Assembly (NCBI RefSeq): GCF_014648675.1
Contig: NZ_BMRO01000007.1
Coordinates: 325,320-384,533 of the forward strand
Length of the DNA: 59,214 nt
Origin: Actinomadura livida
Lineage (GTDB): Bacteria; Actinomycetota; Actinomycetes; Streptosporangiales; Streptosporangiaceae
Direction of reading: 5' to 3'
This document shows, piece by piece, positions 1-8,270 of the stretch; positions within the stretch are counted from its first letter, which is position 1; each line of letters begins with the position of its first letter. The position numbers and the translations under genes are program-made. The notes below the pieces were generated by a model, which made no database searches, was not told the DNA's origin, and was given only the letters and a program-made list of their open reading frames with translations.

Positions 1-1901
1 GGGACGGCACGGTGACCGGCCGGGTCCTCGCGGAGCTCCGCGGTCATCTCGGCTCCGGCGAGGACGCCGAGGTGGACATCGAGGTGTCCGCGGGGGAGGT
101 CCTGGCACCGCCGGGTCCGCGCGTCCCGCCGGACGAGCGGCCCTTCGAGCCGCTGGCCGGGCTGGCGGACGTGCCGGCCGGCTGGCACCGGCTGCGCGTC
201 CGGCGCGGCGGCCGTACCGACCACACCGCGCTGCTGGTGGCACCGGCCGCGCTGCGGCCCCCGCCCCGCACGTGGGGGTTCACGGCGCAGCTGTACTCGG
301 TGCGCTCCCGGGCGTCGTGGGGGCTCGGCGACCTGCGCGACCTGGCGGACCTCGCGGCGTGGAGCGGCCGCGAGCTGGGCGCGGGGTTCACCCTGGTCAA
401 CCCGCTGCACGCGACGGAGCCCGTCCCGCCGGTCGGGCCGTCGCCGTACTCGCCGATGAGCCGCCGCTTCCCGTCGCCGATCTACCTGCGGGTCGAGGAC
501 ATGCCGGAGTACGCGCGGCTGCCCGCCCGGGACCGGGAGCGGTTCGCCGCCCTGGCCGCCAAGCTGCGCGCGCAGGAAGGGCTGCTGGACCGGGACGCGG
601 TCTGGGCGGCCAAGCTGGAGGCGTTCGAGGCGATGTTCCGCCTCTGGCGGGAGGACGCCGACCCGGGCTACGCGGAGTTCCGCAGGCGCGAGGGCGCGGC
701 GCTGGACGGTTTCGCCGCCTGGTGCGCGATCAGCGAGGAGCAGGGCACGACCGACTGGCGCCGCTGGCCGCCGTCCCTCCAGGGCGCCGGCGGCCCGGAC
801 GCCGGTGAGGAGGGCGGGGTGGACGTTCCCGGCTCCCGCGCCGCGTTCCACGCGTGGCTCCAGTGGCGCCTGGACGGGCAGCTCGCGGCGGCGCAGCGCG
901 CGGCCCGGGACGCGGGGATGCCGGTCGGCGTCGTCCACGACCTGGCGGTCGGCATCCCGCACGGCAGCGCCGACGCGTGGATGTACCGGGGCATGCTCGC
1001 GTCCGGGATGAGCGTCGGGGCGCCTCCGGACGAGTTCAACCAGCGCGGCCAGGACTGGGGCCAGCAGCCGTGGCGGCCGGACGCGATGGCCCGCGACGGC
1101 TACCGGCCGTTCCGCGAGATGGTGGCCGCCGTGCTGCGGCACGCGGGCGGCATCCGCCTCGACCACGCCATGCAGGTGTCGCGGCTGTGGTGGGTGCCCG
1201 AGGGCGCGTCACCCGCCGACGGCACCTACGTCCGCTACGACCGCGACGCCCTGCTCGGCTGCCTCACCTGGGAGGCCGAGCGCTTCGGCGCCGTGGTCGT
1301 CGGCGAGGACCTCGGCACCGTCGAGCCACAGGTGCGGGAGGCCATGGCCGACCGCGGCGTCCTCGGCACGTCCCTGCTGTGGTTCGAGCGCGACGGGGAG
1401 GGGCGTCCCAAACCGCCCGCTCGGTGGCGCGAACTGTCCCTCGCCACCGTCGGCACGCACGACATGCCGCCCATCACCGGTTTCGTCCACGGCGACCACA
1501 TCGCCCTCCGCGACCGGCTCGGCCTCCTCACCCGCTCCCGCGCCGAGGAGGAGGACGACCACCGCCGCCAGCTGGCGGACTGGCTGGCCCTCCTGCACGG
1601 CGAGGACCTGCTGGCGACGCCGCCCGCCGACATCATGCGGGCTCTGGCGGACGGCTCCACCGCCCACGACGGCGAGATCGTCGCGGCCTTGCACGCCTTC
1701 CTGGGACGTACACCCGCCCGCCTCAGGGGCGTCTCGCTCGCCGACGCCGTCGGAGAGCGCCGCACCCAGAACCAGCCGGGCACCACGGACGAGTACCCCA
1801 ACTGGCGCGTCCCCTTGGCCGACGCCGGAGGCGACCCCGTCTTCCTGGAAGACCTCGGCGACGCCTTCGTCGACCCGAGCCTCAGGCGAGGGTCGCGGTG
1901 A
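1..1901 (+). CDS. malQ: 4-alpha-glucanotransferase (amylomaltase), 5' end cut by window
   Basis: This enzyme moves alpha-1,4-glucan segments between maltodextrins and glycogen-type substrates in the cytoplasm (GH77). The GH77 landmarks are visible in order: the nucleophile region GGIRLDHAMQ, the acid/base region VVGEDLGTV and the transition-state aspartate in TVGTHDMPPI, followed by the C-terminal NQPGTTDEYPNWR signature. A GTG at position 12 is open, but the frame continues to the window edge and GH77 proteins of actinomycetes carry a longer N-terminal domain, so the true start is probably outside. Its last 20 bases overlap the end of the convergent gene. Confidence 0.9.
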   Translation, partial: DGTVTGRVLAELRGHLGSGEDAEVDIEVSAGEVLAPPGPRVPPDERPFEPLAGLADVPAGWHRLRVRRGGRTDHTALLVAPAALRPPPRTWGFTAQLYSVRSRASWGLGDLRDLADLAAWSGRELGAGFTLVNPLHATEPVPPVGPSPYSPMSRRFPSPIYLRVEDMPEYARLPARDRERFAALAAKLRAQEGLLDRDAVWAAKLEAFEAMFRLWREDADPGYAEFRRREGAALDGFAAWCAISEEQGTTDWRRWPPSLQGAGGPDAGEEGGVDVPGSRAAFHAWLQWRLDGQLAAAQRAARDAGMPVGVVHDLAVGIPHGSADAWMYRGMLASGMSVGAPPDEFNQRGQDWGQQPWRPDAMARDGYRPFREMVAAVLRHAGGIRLDHAMQVSRLWWVPEGASPADGTYVRYDRDALLGCLTWEAERFGAVVVGEDLGTVEPQVREAMADRGVLGTSLLWFERDGEGRPKPPARWRELSLATVGTHDMPPITGFVHGDHIALRDRLGLLTRSRAEEEDDHRRQLADWLALLHGEDLLATPPADIMRALADGSTAHDGEIVAALHAFLGRTPARLRGVSLADAVGERRTQNQPGTTDEYPNWRVPLADAGGDPVFLEDLGDAFVDPSLRRGSR

Positions 1902-2877
1902 TGCGGGTGGTGACGTCCCGGAGGAGGGTGTCGGGGCGCAGCTCGGCCGCCGCGATCGCGGAGAAGAGCTCGGGAAGGCCCGGCAGCGGGTAGGAGCCGT
2001 CGGCGCCGGCCATGGCCTTGTGCCCCAGCGCGTGGCGGGACAGGGACTTGCGGGCGCGGGCCCAGGCCGTCCGGACCTCCTCCGGGGACGGGACGCCGAA
2101 CCCGTGCCCGACCGGCGCGGCGTGCCGCAGCTTCACCAGGGCGCCGTCGGTGAAGTCCACGGCGAGCTTGCAGCGGTCGGTGAGGTCCGCCCGGACCGGG
2201 CCGTCCAGCCGGGTCATGACCGTGCAGGGGGTGCGGCAGCGGGCGGCGCAGTCGCCGAGCGCGGAGGCGACCTGGCTGTGCTGGCGGTCGAGGTAGGCGC
2301 GCCACCCGGGCGCCGGTTCCCTGGCGACGCGGAGGGTCCGCTCGCAGGCGGAGCGTTCCGGGCGGGTGTGGTCGCACATCCGGGCCGAGCCGGGCTCGAC
2401 CGGGACGCCGAAGCGGCTGCCCTCGCCCGTCACGGACGCGCCGATGCGGGCGGGGTCGCCGGCGTGGCCGAGGACGGGCTCCCACGCGAGCATCGGGAGG
2501 TACTCGCCGGCGATGTGCACGGCGGCGACGAGCGCGGCCATGTCGCGGCGGTGCCAGCGGATCGCGATGACCTCCAGCAGGAGGGAGTACGCGGGGCGGA
2601 GGCTGGCGAGCGCGCCGCGCGGGCGTTCCCGCGGCGCCTGCGGCATGCGGCTGGCGCGGGCCCGGTCGAGCAGGTCGCCGGGGACCTCGCCGGTGGCCTC
2701 GGGCATCCCGAAGTCCTCGGCGTCCAGGTCCAGGACGCGCTGCCCGAACGCGCACAGGGCGGCGACGGCGGCGGCGTGGTGGTCGGGGACGACGGTGCCC
2801 TGCGTGATCAGCGCCGCGAGGTCACCGAACGCGTACCGCCGCGCCAGCGCCGTCAGAACGTCCTGTGCGGTCTCCAA
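1882..2877 (-). CDS. hypothetical protein, 331 aa, cysteine-containing
   Basis: I do not recognise this family. The protein is soluble, without signal peptide or membrane segment. A cysteine-containing central stretch (MCDH, SACER, GDCAARCRTPC) could bind metal or form disulfides, but no known zinc-finger spacing is clear. The start is a TTG preceded by a GGAGGAG ribosome binding site about seven bases upstream. It is convergent with malQ and overlaps its stop by 20 bases. It lies downstream of pepN but is separated from it by a strong hairpin, so it probably has its own promoter. That the gene is real is supported by its RBS and codon bias; its function is unknown. Confidence 0.7.
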   Translation of the reverse strand: METAQDVLTALARRYAFGDLAALITQGTVVPDHHAAAVAALCAFGQRVLDLDAEDFGMPEATGEVPGDLLDRARASRMPQAPRERPRGALASLRPAYSLLLEVIAIRWHRRDMAALVAAVHIAGEYLPMLAWEPVLGHAGDPARIGASVTGEGSRFGVPVEPGSARMCDHTRPERSACERTLRVAREPAPGWRAYLDRQHSQVASALGDCAARCRTPCTVMTRLDGPVRADLTDRCKLAVDFTDGALVKLRHAAPVGHGFGVPSPEEVRTAWARARKSLSRHALGHKAMAGADGSYPLPGLPELFSAIAAAELRPDTLLRDVTTRITATLA

Positions 2878-2905
2878 CGCGACTCCTCCCCCGCCGGCGA
2901 CATGG

Positions 2906-2951
2906 CCCCGCCCCCGTGACCGTCAACGATCCCATGGTCACGGGGGCGGGG
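2906..2951 (-). terminator. strong hairpin downstream of pepN
   Basis: A perfect 16-base inverted repeat (CCCCGCCCCCGTGACC and its complement) flanks a 14-base loop. It lies between the stop of pepN and the start of the next leftward gene. There is no clear U-tract, which is common in GC-rich actinomycete terminators. It probably ends the pepN transcript. Confidence 0.6.
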
Positions 2952-2982
2952 GACAGGCTCGCGCAGGCCGATCTGGGCGCCG

Positions 2983-3033
2983 GCTCAGGCGGACGCGGTG
3001 CTCAGGCGGACGCGGTGCTCAGGCGGACGCGGC
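2983..3033. repeat. three tandem copies of a 17-bp unit across the pepN stop codon
   Basis: The unit GCTCAGGCGGACGCGGT occurs three times head to tail, the last copy with one changed base. The pepN stop codon lies in the third copy, so the extra copies are downstream of the coding sequence and each repeats the end of the gene including a TGA. It looks like slippage duplication of the gene's 3' end. Confidence 0.85.
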
Positions 3034-5553
3034 GTCCTTCGCGCGGGCGCGCAGCGCGCGGGCGACGCCGTCGCGTCCCTCCGACAGGAGCCTGGTGAGC
3101 GCCGGCGGGGGCTTCTCCTCGGAGATGTAGGACTCGGTGCGGTCCACGGTGGACTGCTCGATGACCAGGAAGGGGTAGGCGACCTCCGCGAACGTCTGGG
3201 ACATGTCGCTGCTCCACTCCCGCCAGACGCGCCCGACCTCGGCGAAGTAGCGGTCGACGTAGGGCACGAGCAGGTCGGCCTGGTCGGGCTCCACGAAACC
3301 GCCGAGCGTGGCCCGGAAGACGGCGTTGGGCAGGTCGCCGGACACGATCCGGTCCCACGCGGCGGCCTTCGCCTCCGCCGACGGGATGGCGGCCTTGCAG
3401 GCGGCGGCGTGCCGCTCGCCCGCGGCGGTGCGGTCCCGCTCGTGCTCGGCGTCGATCTCGGCCTCGCCCGCCTTCCCGGTGACGACGAGGCGGCGCAGCA
3501 GCGTCCAGCGCAGGTCGGTGTCGACCGTGAGGCCGTCGAGGACCTGCGAGCCGTCCAGCAGCCCCTGGATGAACGCCAGGTGGTCGTCCGACACGGCGGA
3601 ACCGGCGAACGCCTGGGTGTAGGCGAGCTGGAGGTCCGAGCCGGGCTCGGCGCCGCGGGCCAGGTCCGCCAGGGTGTCGGCCAGGAGGGCCTGGCCTTCG
3701 CCGCGCCAGGCCGGGTCCGCGTACTGCTGGAGGGCGAGGCGCGCCTGCCGCAGCAGCGTCTGGGTGACCGCGATGTCGGTGACGCCGCGGATGCCCTTCG
3801 CGACGAGCCGGACGTAGTCGCGGGTGGGCATCTCGGCGTCGCGCGTCATGTCCCAGGCCGCCGACCAGCACAGCGCGCGCGGCAGGCTCTCCCGGATGTC
3901 GCCGATGCTCTCGACGAGGGTGGCCTGCGAGTGCTCGTCCAGCCGGATCTTCGCGTAGGTGAGGTCGTCGTCGTTGACCAGGACGAGGTCGGGACGCTTC
4001 TCGCCGACGAGCTGCGGGACCTCCGTCCGGGCGCCCACCACGTCCAGCTCGACCCTCTCTCGCCGGACGACGCCCTCCGGCGTCCTGTCGTAGAGCCCGA
4101 TGGCGAGGCGGTGCGAACGCAGCGTCGGGTAGTCGGCCTTGGCCTCCTGCAGAACGGCGAACGACGAGAAGTTGCCGTCGCCGTCCAGCTCGTACTCGGG
4201 CCGCATCGTGTTGACGCCCGCGGTCTCCAGCCACTCCTTCGACCAGGCGGCGAGGTCGCGGCCGGACATCTCCTCCAGCGCGCCCAGCAGGTCGGTCAGG
4301 ACGGTGTTGCCCCACGCGTGCCGGTCGAAGTAGCGCCGCACGCCCTCCAGGAAGTTGTCGAGGCCGACATAGGCCACGAGTTGCTTCAGGACGGACGCGC
4401 CCTTGGCGTAGGTGATGCCGTCGAAGTTGACCTCGACGGCGCGGATGTCGGGGATGTCGGCGGCGATCGGGTGGGTGGACGGCAGCTGGTCCTGCCGGTA
4501 CGCCCACGCCTTCTCCAGGTTCGCGAACGTCGTCCACACCGAGGTCCAGTCGGTGGCCTCGGCCATGCACAGGACGCTCATGTACGTGGCGAACGACTCG
4601 TTCAGCCACAGGTCGTCCCACCAGCGCATGGTGACCAGGTCGCCGAACCACATGTGCGCCATCTCGTGCAGGATCGTCTCGGCGCGCCGCTCGTAGGCCG
4701 CGTCGGTGACCCGCGACCGGAAGACGTAGTCCTCCAGGAACGTGACCGCGCCCGCGTTCTCCATCGCGCCCGCGTTGAACTCGGGGACGAACAGCTGGTC
4801 GTACTTGCCGAACGGGTACTCCCGGCCGAAGACCTTCTCGAAGTAGCCGAACCCGCGGCGGGTGACGTCCACGATCGCGCCGGCGTCGAGGTGCTCGGCC
4901 AGCGACGCGCGGCAGAACACGCCGAGGGGGATGACGGAGCCGTCCTCGCGGCGGTACTCGTCGCGGACGACGTGGTACGGCCCGGCGACGAGCGCGGTGA
5001 TGTAGGTGGACATCCGCGGCGTCGGCGGGAAGCGCCACGTGCCGCCCTCGGCCGAGGCGGGGGCCTCGTTGGTGACGACCTCCCAGTCCGCGGGGGCCTT
5101 CACCGTGAACTCGAACGTGGACTTCAGGTCGGGCTGGTCGAAGCATGTGAACATGCGGTGCGCGTCGGCCGTCTCGAACTGCGAGTACAGGTAGACGCCG
5201 CCGTCGACCGGGTCCACGAACCGGTGCAGGCCCTCACCGGAGCGGGAGTACGTGCAGTCGGCCACGACCCGGAGCTCGTTCTCCGCGGCCAGATCCGGCA
5301 ACGGCAGACGGCCCTTCTCGGCGTCGTAGGACGAGGGGTCCAGGGCCTTGCCGTTCAGCGTCGCCTCCCGCACGGTGGCCCCGTGCAAGTCGGCGAACGT
5401 GGAGGCGCCGGCCTCCGCGCAGCCGAACCGGATCACGGTGGTGGAACCGAAACCCTCCTCACCCGTCGTCACGTCCAGGTCGACCGTGTACGACTCGACG
5501 GTGAGCAGCCGGGCCCGTTCCCGCGCCTCATCGCGCGTGAGGTTGCCTGCCAC
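3019..5553 (-). CDS. pepN: aminopeptidase N (M1 family zinc metallopeptidase)
   Basis: The enzyme removes N-terminal amino acids from peptides in the cytoplasm. The M1 motifs are clear: the substrate-binding GAMEN box followed by HEMAH at residues 296-300 and the third zinc ligand E319 in WLNESFA, counted from the chosen start. The chosen start is a GTG (MAGNLTRDEARER) with AAGGAG five bases upstream. An upstream TTG extension to 5637 would add a low-quality N-terminus with no better RBS. Length is 844 aa, usual for actinobacterial PepN with the C-terminal ERAP1-like helical domain. It is transcribed away from the divergent DsbA-fold gene. Confidence 0.95.
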   Translation of the reverse strand: MAGNLTRDEARERARLLTVESYTVDLDVTTGEEGFGSTTVIRFGCAEAGASTFADLHGATVREATLNGKALDPSSYDAEKGRLPLPDLAAENELRVVADCTYSRSGEGLHRFVDPVDGGVYLYSQFETADAHRMFTCFDQPDLKSTFEFTVKAPADWEVVTNEAPASAEGGTWRFPPTPRMSTYITALVAGPYHVVRDEYRREDGSVIPLGVFCRASLAEHLDAGAIVDVTRRGFGYFEKVFGREYPFGKYDQLFVPEFNAGAMENAGAVTFLEDYVFRSRVTDAAYERRAETILHEMAHMWFGDLVTMRWWDDLWLNESFATYMSVLCMAEATDWTSVWTTFANLEKAWAYRQDQLPSTHPIAADIPDIRAVEVNFDGITYAKGASVLKQLVAYVGLDNFLEGVRRYFDRHAWGNTVLTDLLGALEEMSGRDLAAWSKEWLETAGVNTMRPEYELDGDGNFSSFAVLQEAKADYPTLRSHRLAIGLYDRTPEGVVRRERVELDVVGARTEVPQLVGEKRPDLVLVNDDDLTYAKIRLDEHSQATLVESIGDIRESLPRALCWSAAWDMTRDAEMPTRDYVRLVAKGIRGVTDIAVTQTLLRQARLALQQYADPAWRGEGQALLADTLADLARGAEPGSDLQLAYTQAFAGSAVSDDHLAFIQGLLDGSQVLDGLTVDTDLRWTLLRRLVVTGKAGEAEIDAEHERDRTAAGERHAAACKAAIPSAEAKAAAWDRIVSGDLPNAVFRATLGGFVEPDQADLLVPYVDRYFAEVGRVWREWSSDMSQTFAEVAYPFLVIEQSTVDRTESYISEEKPPPALTRLLSEGRDGVARALRARAKDAASA

Positions 5554-5721
5554 ATGAACTCCTTGGTCGGCTTCATTCGCTTGGTTTCCCCCATGTCTAC
5601 CAACCGGAGGCCGATCCGGCCCGCCCGCCACGGGCATTGGAACCTTTACCCGGGCGGGAATCGGGATCGCCGCGGCTTGGTTGTCGCTTTAAACACCCTG
5701 TTCTCGCTATAGGAGGCGACG

Positions 5722-6336
5722 TTGGCCAAGGACGCTGTCACCCCCGTGGATTTCTGGTTCGACCCGCTGTGTCCGTGGGCGTGGATCACGTCGCGCTGGA
5801 TTCTGGAAGTGGAGAAGCTGCGCCCGATCGAAGTGCGGTGGCACGTGATGAGCCTTTCCGTCCTCAACGAGGACAAGGACGTCCCCGAGGAGTACCGCAA
5901 GGGCCTCCGGGACGGCTGGGGCCCGGTGCGCGTGTGCATCGCCGCTGAGCAGAAGTACGGGCCGGAGGCCCTCGGCCGCCTCTACACCGAGCTGGGCACG
6001 CGCCGCCACCACGAGAAGCAGGAGTTCGGCCGCCCCTACTTCGAGGCGGCGCTGACCGCGGCCGGGCTCGACCCGGCGCTCGCGGACGCCGCCGAGTCCA
6101 CCGCCTACGACGAGGCCGTGCGCGCCTCCCACAAGGACGGCATCGACCGGGTGGGCCAGGAGGTCGGCACCCCGGTGATCGAGGTCGAGGGCAGCGCGTT
6201 CTTCGGCCCGGTCGTGTCGCCGATCCCGCGGGGCGAGGCCGCCGCCAGGCTCTGGGACGGCGTGGTCGCGGTGGCGGCCACGGACGGCTTCTTCGAGCTG
6301 AAGCGCAGCCGGACCCGGGACCCGATCTTCGACTGA
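5722..6336 (+). CDS. DsbA-fold, Rv2466c-like (mycothiol-dependent type) reductase
   Basis: The 204-residue protein has the DsbA/FrnE-like layout: an N-terminal strand ending in FWFDPLCPWAW and a late cis-proline region GTPVIEV. It resembles the actinobacterial Rv2466c family, cytoplasmic reductases that use mycothiol. Here the active site is C17-P-W-A20, so the second cysteine of a CxxC pair is absent and a monothiol mechanism is expected. The start is TTG with AGGAGG six to seven bases upstream. It has no signal peptide. It is divergent from pepN and followed by the metal transporter operon, which has its own promoter. The family call is by motif and length only. Confidence 0.75.
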   Translation: MAKDAVTPVDFWFDPLCPWAWITSRWILEVEKLRPIEVRWHVMSLSVLNEDKDVPEEYRKGLRDGWGPVRVCIAAEQKYGPEALGRLYTELGTRRHHEKQEFGRPYFEAALTAAGLDPALADAAESTAYDEAVRASHKDGIDRVGQEVGTPVIEVEGSAFFGPVVSPIPRGEAAARLWDGVVAVAATDGFFELKRSRTRDPIFD

Positions 6337-6373
6337 CCCGCCCGGACGCCGTCGCGGGCAAGTCACACATCTC

Positions 6374-6403
6374 TTGCTATTGCGAGAGTGTTGCAACTAC
6401 TGT
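6374..6403 (+). promoter_or_regulatory. cbiM operon promoter
   Basis: TTGCTA (6374-6379) and TACTGT (6398-6403) are separated by 18 bases and fit a housekeeping-type promoter. A start near 6410 would give a leader of about 48 bases before the cbiM GTG. The spacer contains the Nur-like operator described separately. Confidence 0.5.
6380..6396 (+). promoter_or_regulatory. Nur-like nickel-responsive operator
   Basis: The sequence TTGCGA-N5-TTGCAA matches the Streptomyces Nur box tTGCaa-N5-ttGCAA with one changed base. Nur is the nickel-binding Fur-family repressor. The site fills the spacer between the -35 and -10 elements, an ideal place for repression. It suggests that the downstream ECF transporter carries nickel, although CbiM-type systems are often labelled as cobalt importers. 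The match is visual and no binding data exist here. Confidence 0.55.
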
Positions 6404-6457
6404 CAGGACGCCGCACACTGGATGGGTCGGCAGGAACCGGTAAGGCGGTGGCGGTAG

Positions 6458-7168
6458 GTGCACGTACCTGATGGCTTCATCGACGCGCCCGTGTCGATCG
6501 CGGCGGGCGCGGTCGCGGTGGCCGGCGTCGGGATCGCGCTGCGCGGGGCGCGGCGCGAGCTGGACGACCGGACCGCGCCCCTCGCGGGGCTGACGGCGGC
6601 GTTCGTGTTCGCCGCGCAGATGCTCAACTTCCCCGTCGCCGGCGGGACCAGCGGGCACCTGCTCGGCGGCGCGCTCGCGGCGATCCTCGTCGGGCCCTAC
6701 GCGGGCATGGTGGCGGTGTCGGTCGTGCTGATCCTGCAAGCGCTGCTGTTCGCCGACGGCGGCCTCAGCGCGCTCGGCGTCAACATCATCCTGATGTCCT
6801 TGGTCACGGTCGCCGTCGGCTACGGGACGTTCCGGCTGCTGCTGCGGGTGCTGCCCAAGACCAGGGCGTCGGTCTCCGGGGCGGCGTTCGTGGCGGCCCT
6901 CCTCTCGGTGCCCGCGTCCGCGCTCGCCTTCACGCTGATCTACGCGGTCGGCGGGACGGCGGACGTGTCGATCGGGACGGTCGCCGCGGCGATGCTCGGC
7001 GTCCACGTCCTGATCGGCATCGGCGAGGCGCTGATCACCGCGGTGACCGTGTCGAGCGTCCTCGCCGTCCGGCCCGACCTCGTGTACGGGGCGCGCGGCC
7101 TGCTGAAGCCGGCCGAGCTGCGCACCGCCCGGCCCGCGGCGTCCCAGGTCCGAGGAGAAGCCACATGA
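6458..7168 (+). CDS. cbiM: ECF-type Co/Ni transporter, substrate-binding membrane subunit CbiM
   Basis: CbiM is the integral membrane S-component that binds Co2+ or Ni2+. The protein begins MHVPDGFIDAP; His2 immediately after the initiator is the conserved metal ligand at the N-terminus, which fixes the GTG start. The protein is 236 aa and has several hydrophobic spans, including AGGTSGHLLGGALAAILVGPYAGM, which is typical of CbiM/NikM. The stop overlaps the next ATG (ATGA), so cbiM and the CbiN-like gene are translationally coupled. A Nur-like operator upstream argues for nickel. Confidence 0.92.
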   Translation: MHVPDGFIDAPVSIAAGAVAVAGVGIALRGARRELDDRTAPLAGLTAAFVFAAQMLNFPVAGGTSGHLLGGALAAILVGPYAGMVAVSVVLILQALLFADGGLSALGVNIILMSLVTVAVGYGTFRLLLRVLPKTRASVSGAAFVAALLSVPASALAFTLIYAVGGTADVSIGTVAAAMLGVHVLIGIGEALITAVTVSSVLAVRPDLVYGARGLLKPAELRTARPAASQVRGEAT

Positions 7169-7506
7169 CCACCAAGCGTTTCTTCGCCGCGTTCCTGCTG
7201 GTCTCCCTCGTCCTCGCGGGGATCGTCAGCTACTACGCCAGCGGCAGCCCGGACGGCCTGGAGAAGGTCGCCGAGGAGGAGGGCATCAGCGCCGAGGAGA
7301 AGGACCACGCGCTCGGCGACTCCCCGCTCGGCGACTACGGGGTCAAGGGCGTCGACAACGAGTGGGTGTCGGCCGGGCTGTCCGGCGTCATCGGGGTCGG
7401 GGCCGTCCTGCTGGTCGGCGGCGGGCTGTTCTGGGCCGTGCGGCGGCGTGAGCCCGCCGGGGAGCCGCGGGAGAAGGCGCCGGCGGGAACGTCCGGGCAG
7501 GGGTAG
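7165..7506 (+). CDS. cbiN: CbiN-like PDGLE-domain subunit of the Co/Ni ECF transporter
   Basis: This 113-aa protein has a membrane segment near residues 8-25, the hallmark PDGLE motif at about 29-33, an acidic extracellular loop and a second membrane segment near 68-89. PDGLE/CbiN subunits accompany CbiM and are needed for transport. It overlaps cbiM by ATGA. Its stop shares one base with the GTG of cbiQ. Confidence 0.88.
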   Translation: MTTKRFFAAFLLVSLVLAGIVSYYASGSPDGLEKVAEEEGISAEEKDHALGDSPLGDYGVKGVDNEWVSAGLSGVIGVGAVLLVGGGLFWAVRRREPAGEPREKAPAGTSGQG

Positions 7507-8270
7507 TGGGCGCGGGACACGCGCACCGGCTGTACCTGCCGGGCGCCTCACCGGTGCACCGGCTGCCGCCGCAGACCAAGATCGTCGCGGTGGTGGCGTT
7601 CGTGCTGCTGGTCGTCGCCACCCCGCGCGAGCGCATGTGGGCGTTCGGCGTGTACGCGCTGCTGCTCGCGGCCGTCGCGCTGCTCGCCCGGGTGCCGTTC
7701 CCGACGGTGGCGCGGCGCACCGTGATCGAGGTCCCGTTCGTCGCGTTCGCGTTCCTGATCCCGTTCGTCGCGCAGGGTGAGAAGGTCGCGGTGCTGGGGC
7801 TGCAGGTCAGCCAGGGCGGGCTGTGGGACGCCTGGAACATCCTCGCCAAGGGCACCCTCGGCGTCGTCGCGTCCATCCTGCTCGCCGCGACGACCGAGCC
7901 GCGGCTGCTGCTGCTCGGCATCGAGCGGCTCCGGATGCCGCCGCTCATCACGCAGATCGCCGCGTTCATGCTCCGCTACGTCGACGTCGTCACCGCCGAG
8001 CTGGGCCGGATGCGGGTCGCGCGGGCGTCCCGCGGATTCGAGGCGCGCGACCTGCGCGCGACGCGCGTGCTCGCCCGGTCGGTCGGCGCGCTCTTCCTGC
8101 GCTCCTACGAGCGGGGCGAGCGCGTCCACCTGGCGATGGTGAGCCGCGGGTACGACGGCCGCATGCCCGTCATGCACGACGTGGGCGCGACCGCCGCGCA
8201 GTGGACCGCCGCCGCCCTGCTGCCCTCGGCCGCCGCGCTCGTCGCCCTCACCGCCTGGATCGCGCCATGA
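7506..8270 (+). CDS. cbiQ: ECF transporter transmembrane (T) component CbiQ
   Basis: CbiQ is the scaffold that couples the ATPase CbiO to CbiM. The protein has the expected hydrophobic N-terminal half. The two coupling-helix motifs of T-components are recognisable as RASRGFEAR and VSRGYDGR, each with the A/S-R-G core. It is 254 aa. It starts with GTG, which shares its first base with the preceding TAG. It overlaps cbiO by ATGA. Confidence 0.92.
   Translation: MGAGHAHRLYLPGASPVHRLPPQTKIVAVVAFVLLVVATPRERMWAFGVYALLLAAVALLARVPFPTVARRTVIEVPFVAFAFLIPFVAQGEKVAVLGLQVSQGGLWDAWNILAKGTLGVVASILLAATTEPRLLLLGIERLRMPPLITQIAAFMLRYVDVVTAELGRMRVARASRGFEARDLRATRVLARSVGALFLRSYERGERVHLAMVSRGYDGRMPVMHDVGATAAQWTAAALLPSAAALVALTAWIAP

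Noticed and set aside
2998..5712. Very long open frame on the plus strand opposite pepN
   Set aside because: It is a shadow of pepN caused by high GC; it has no domain, a repetitive composition and no ribosome site.
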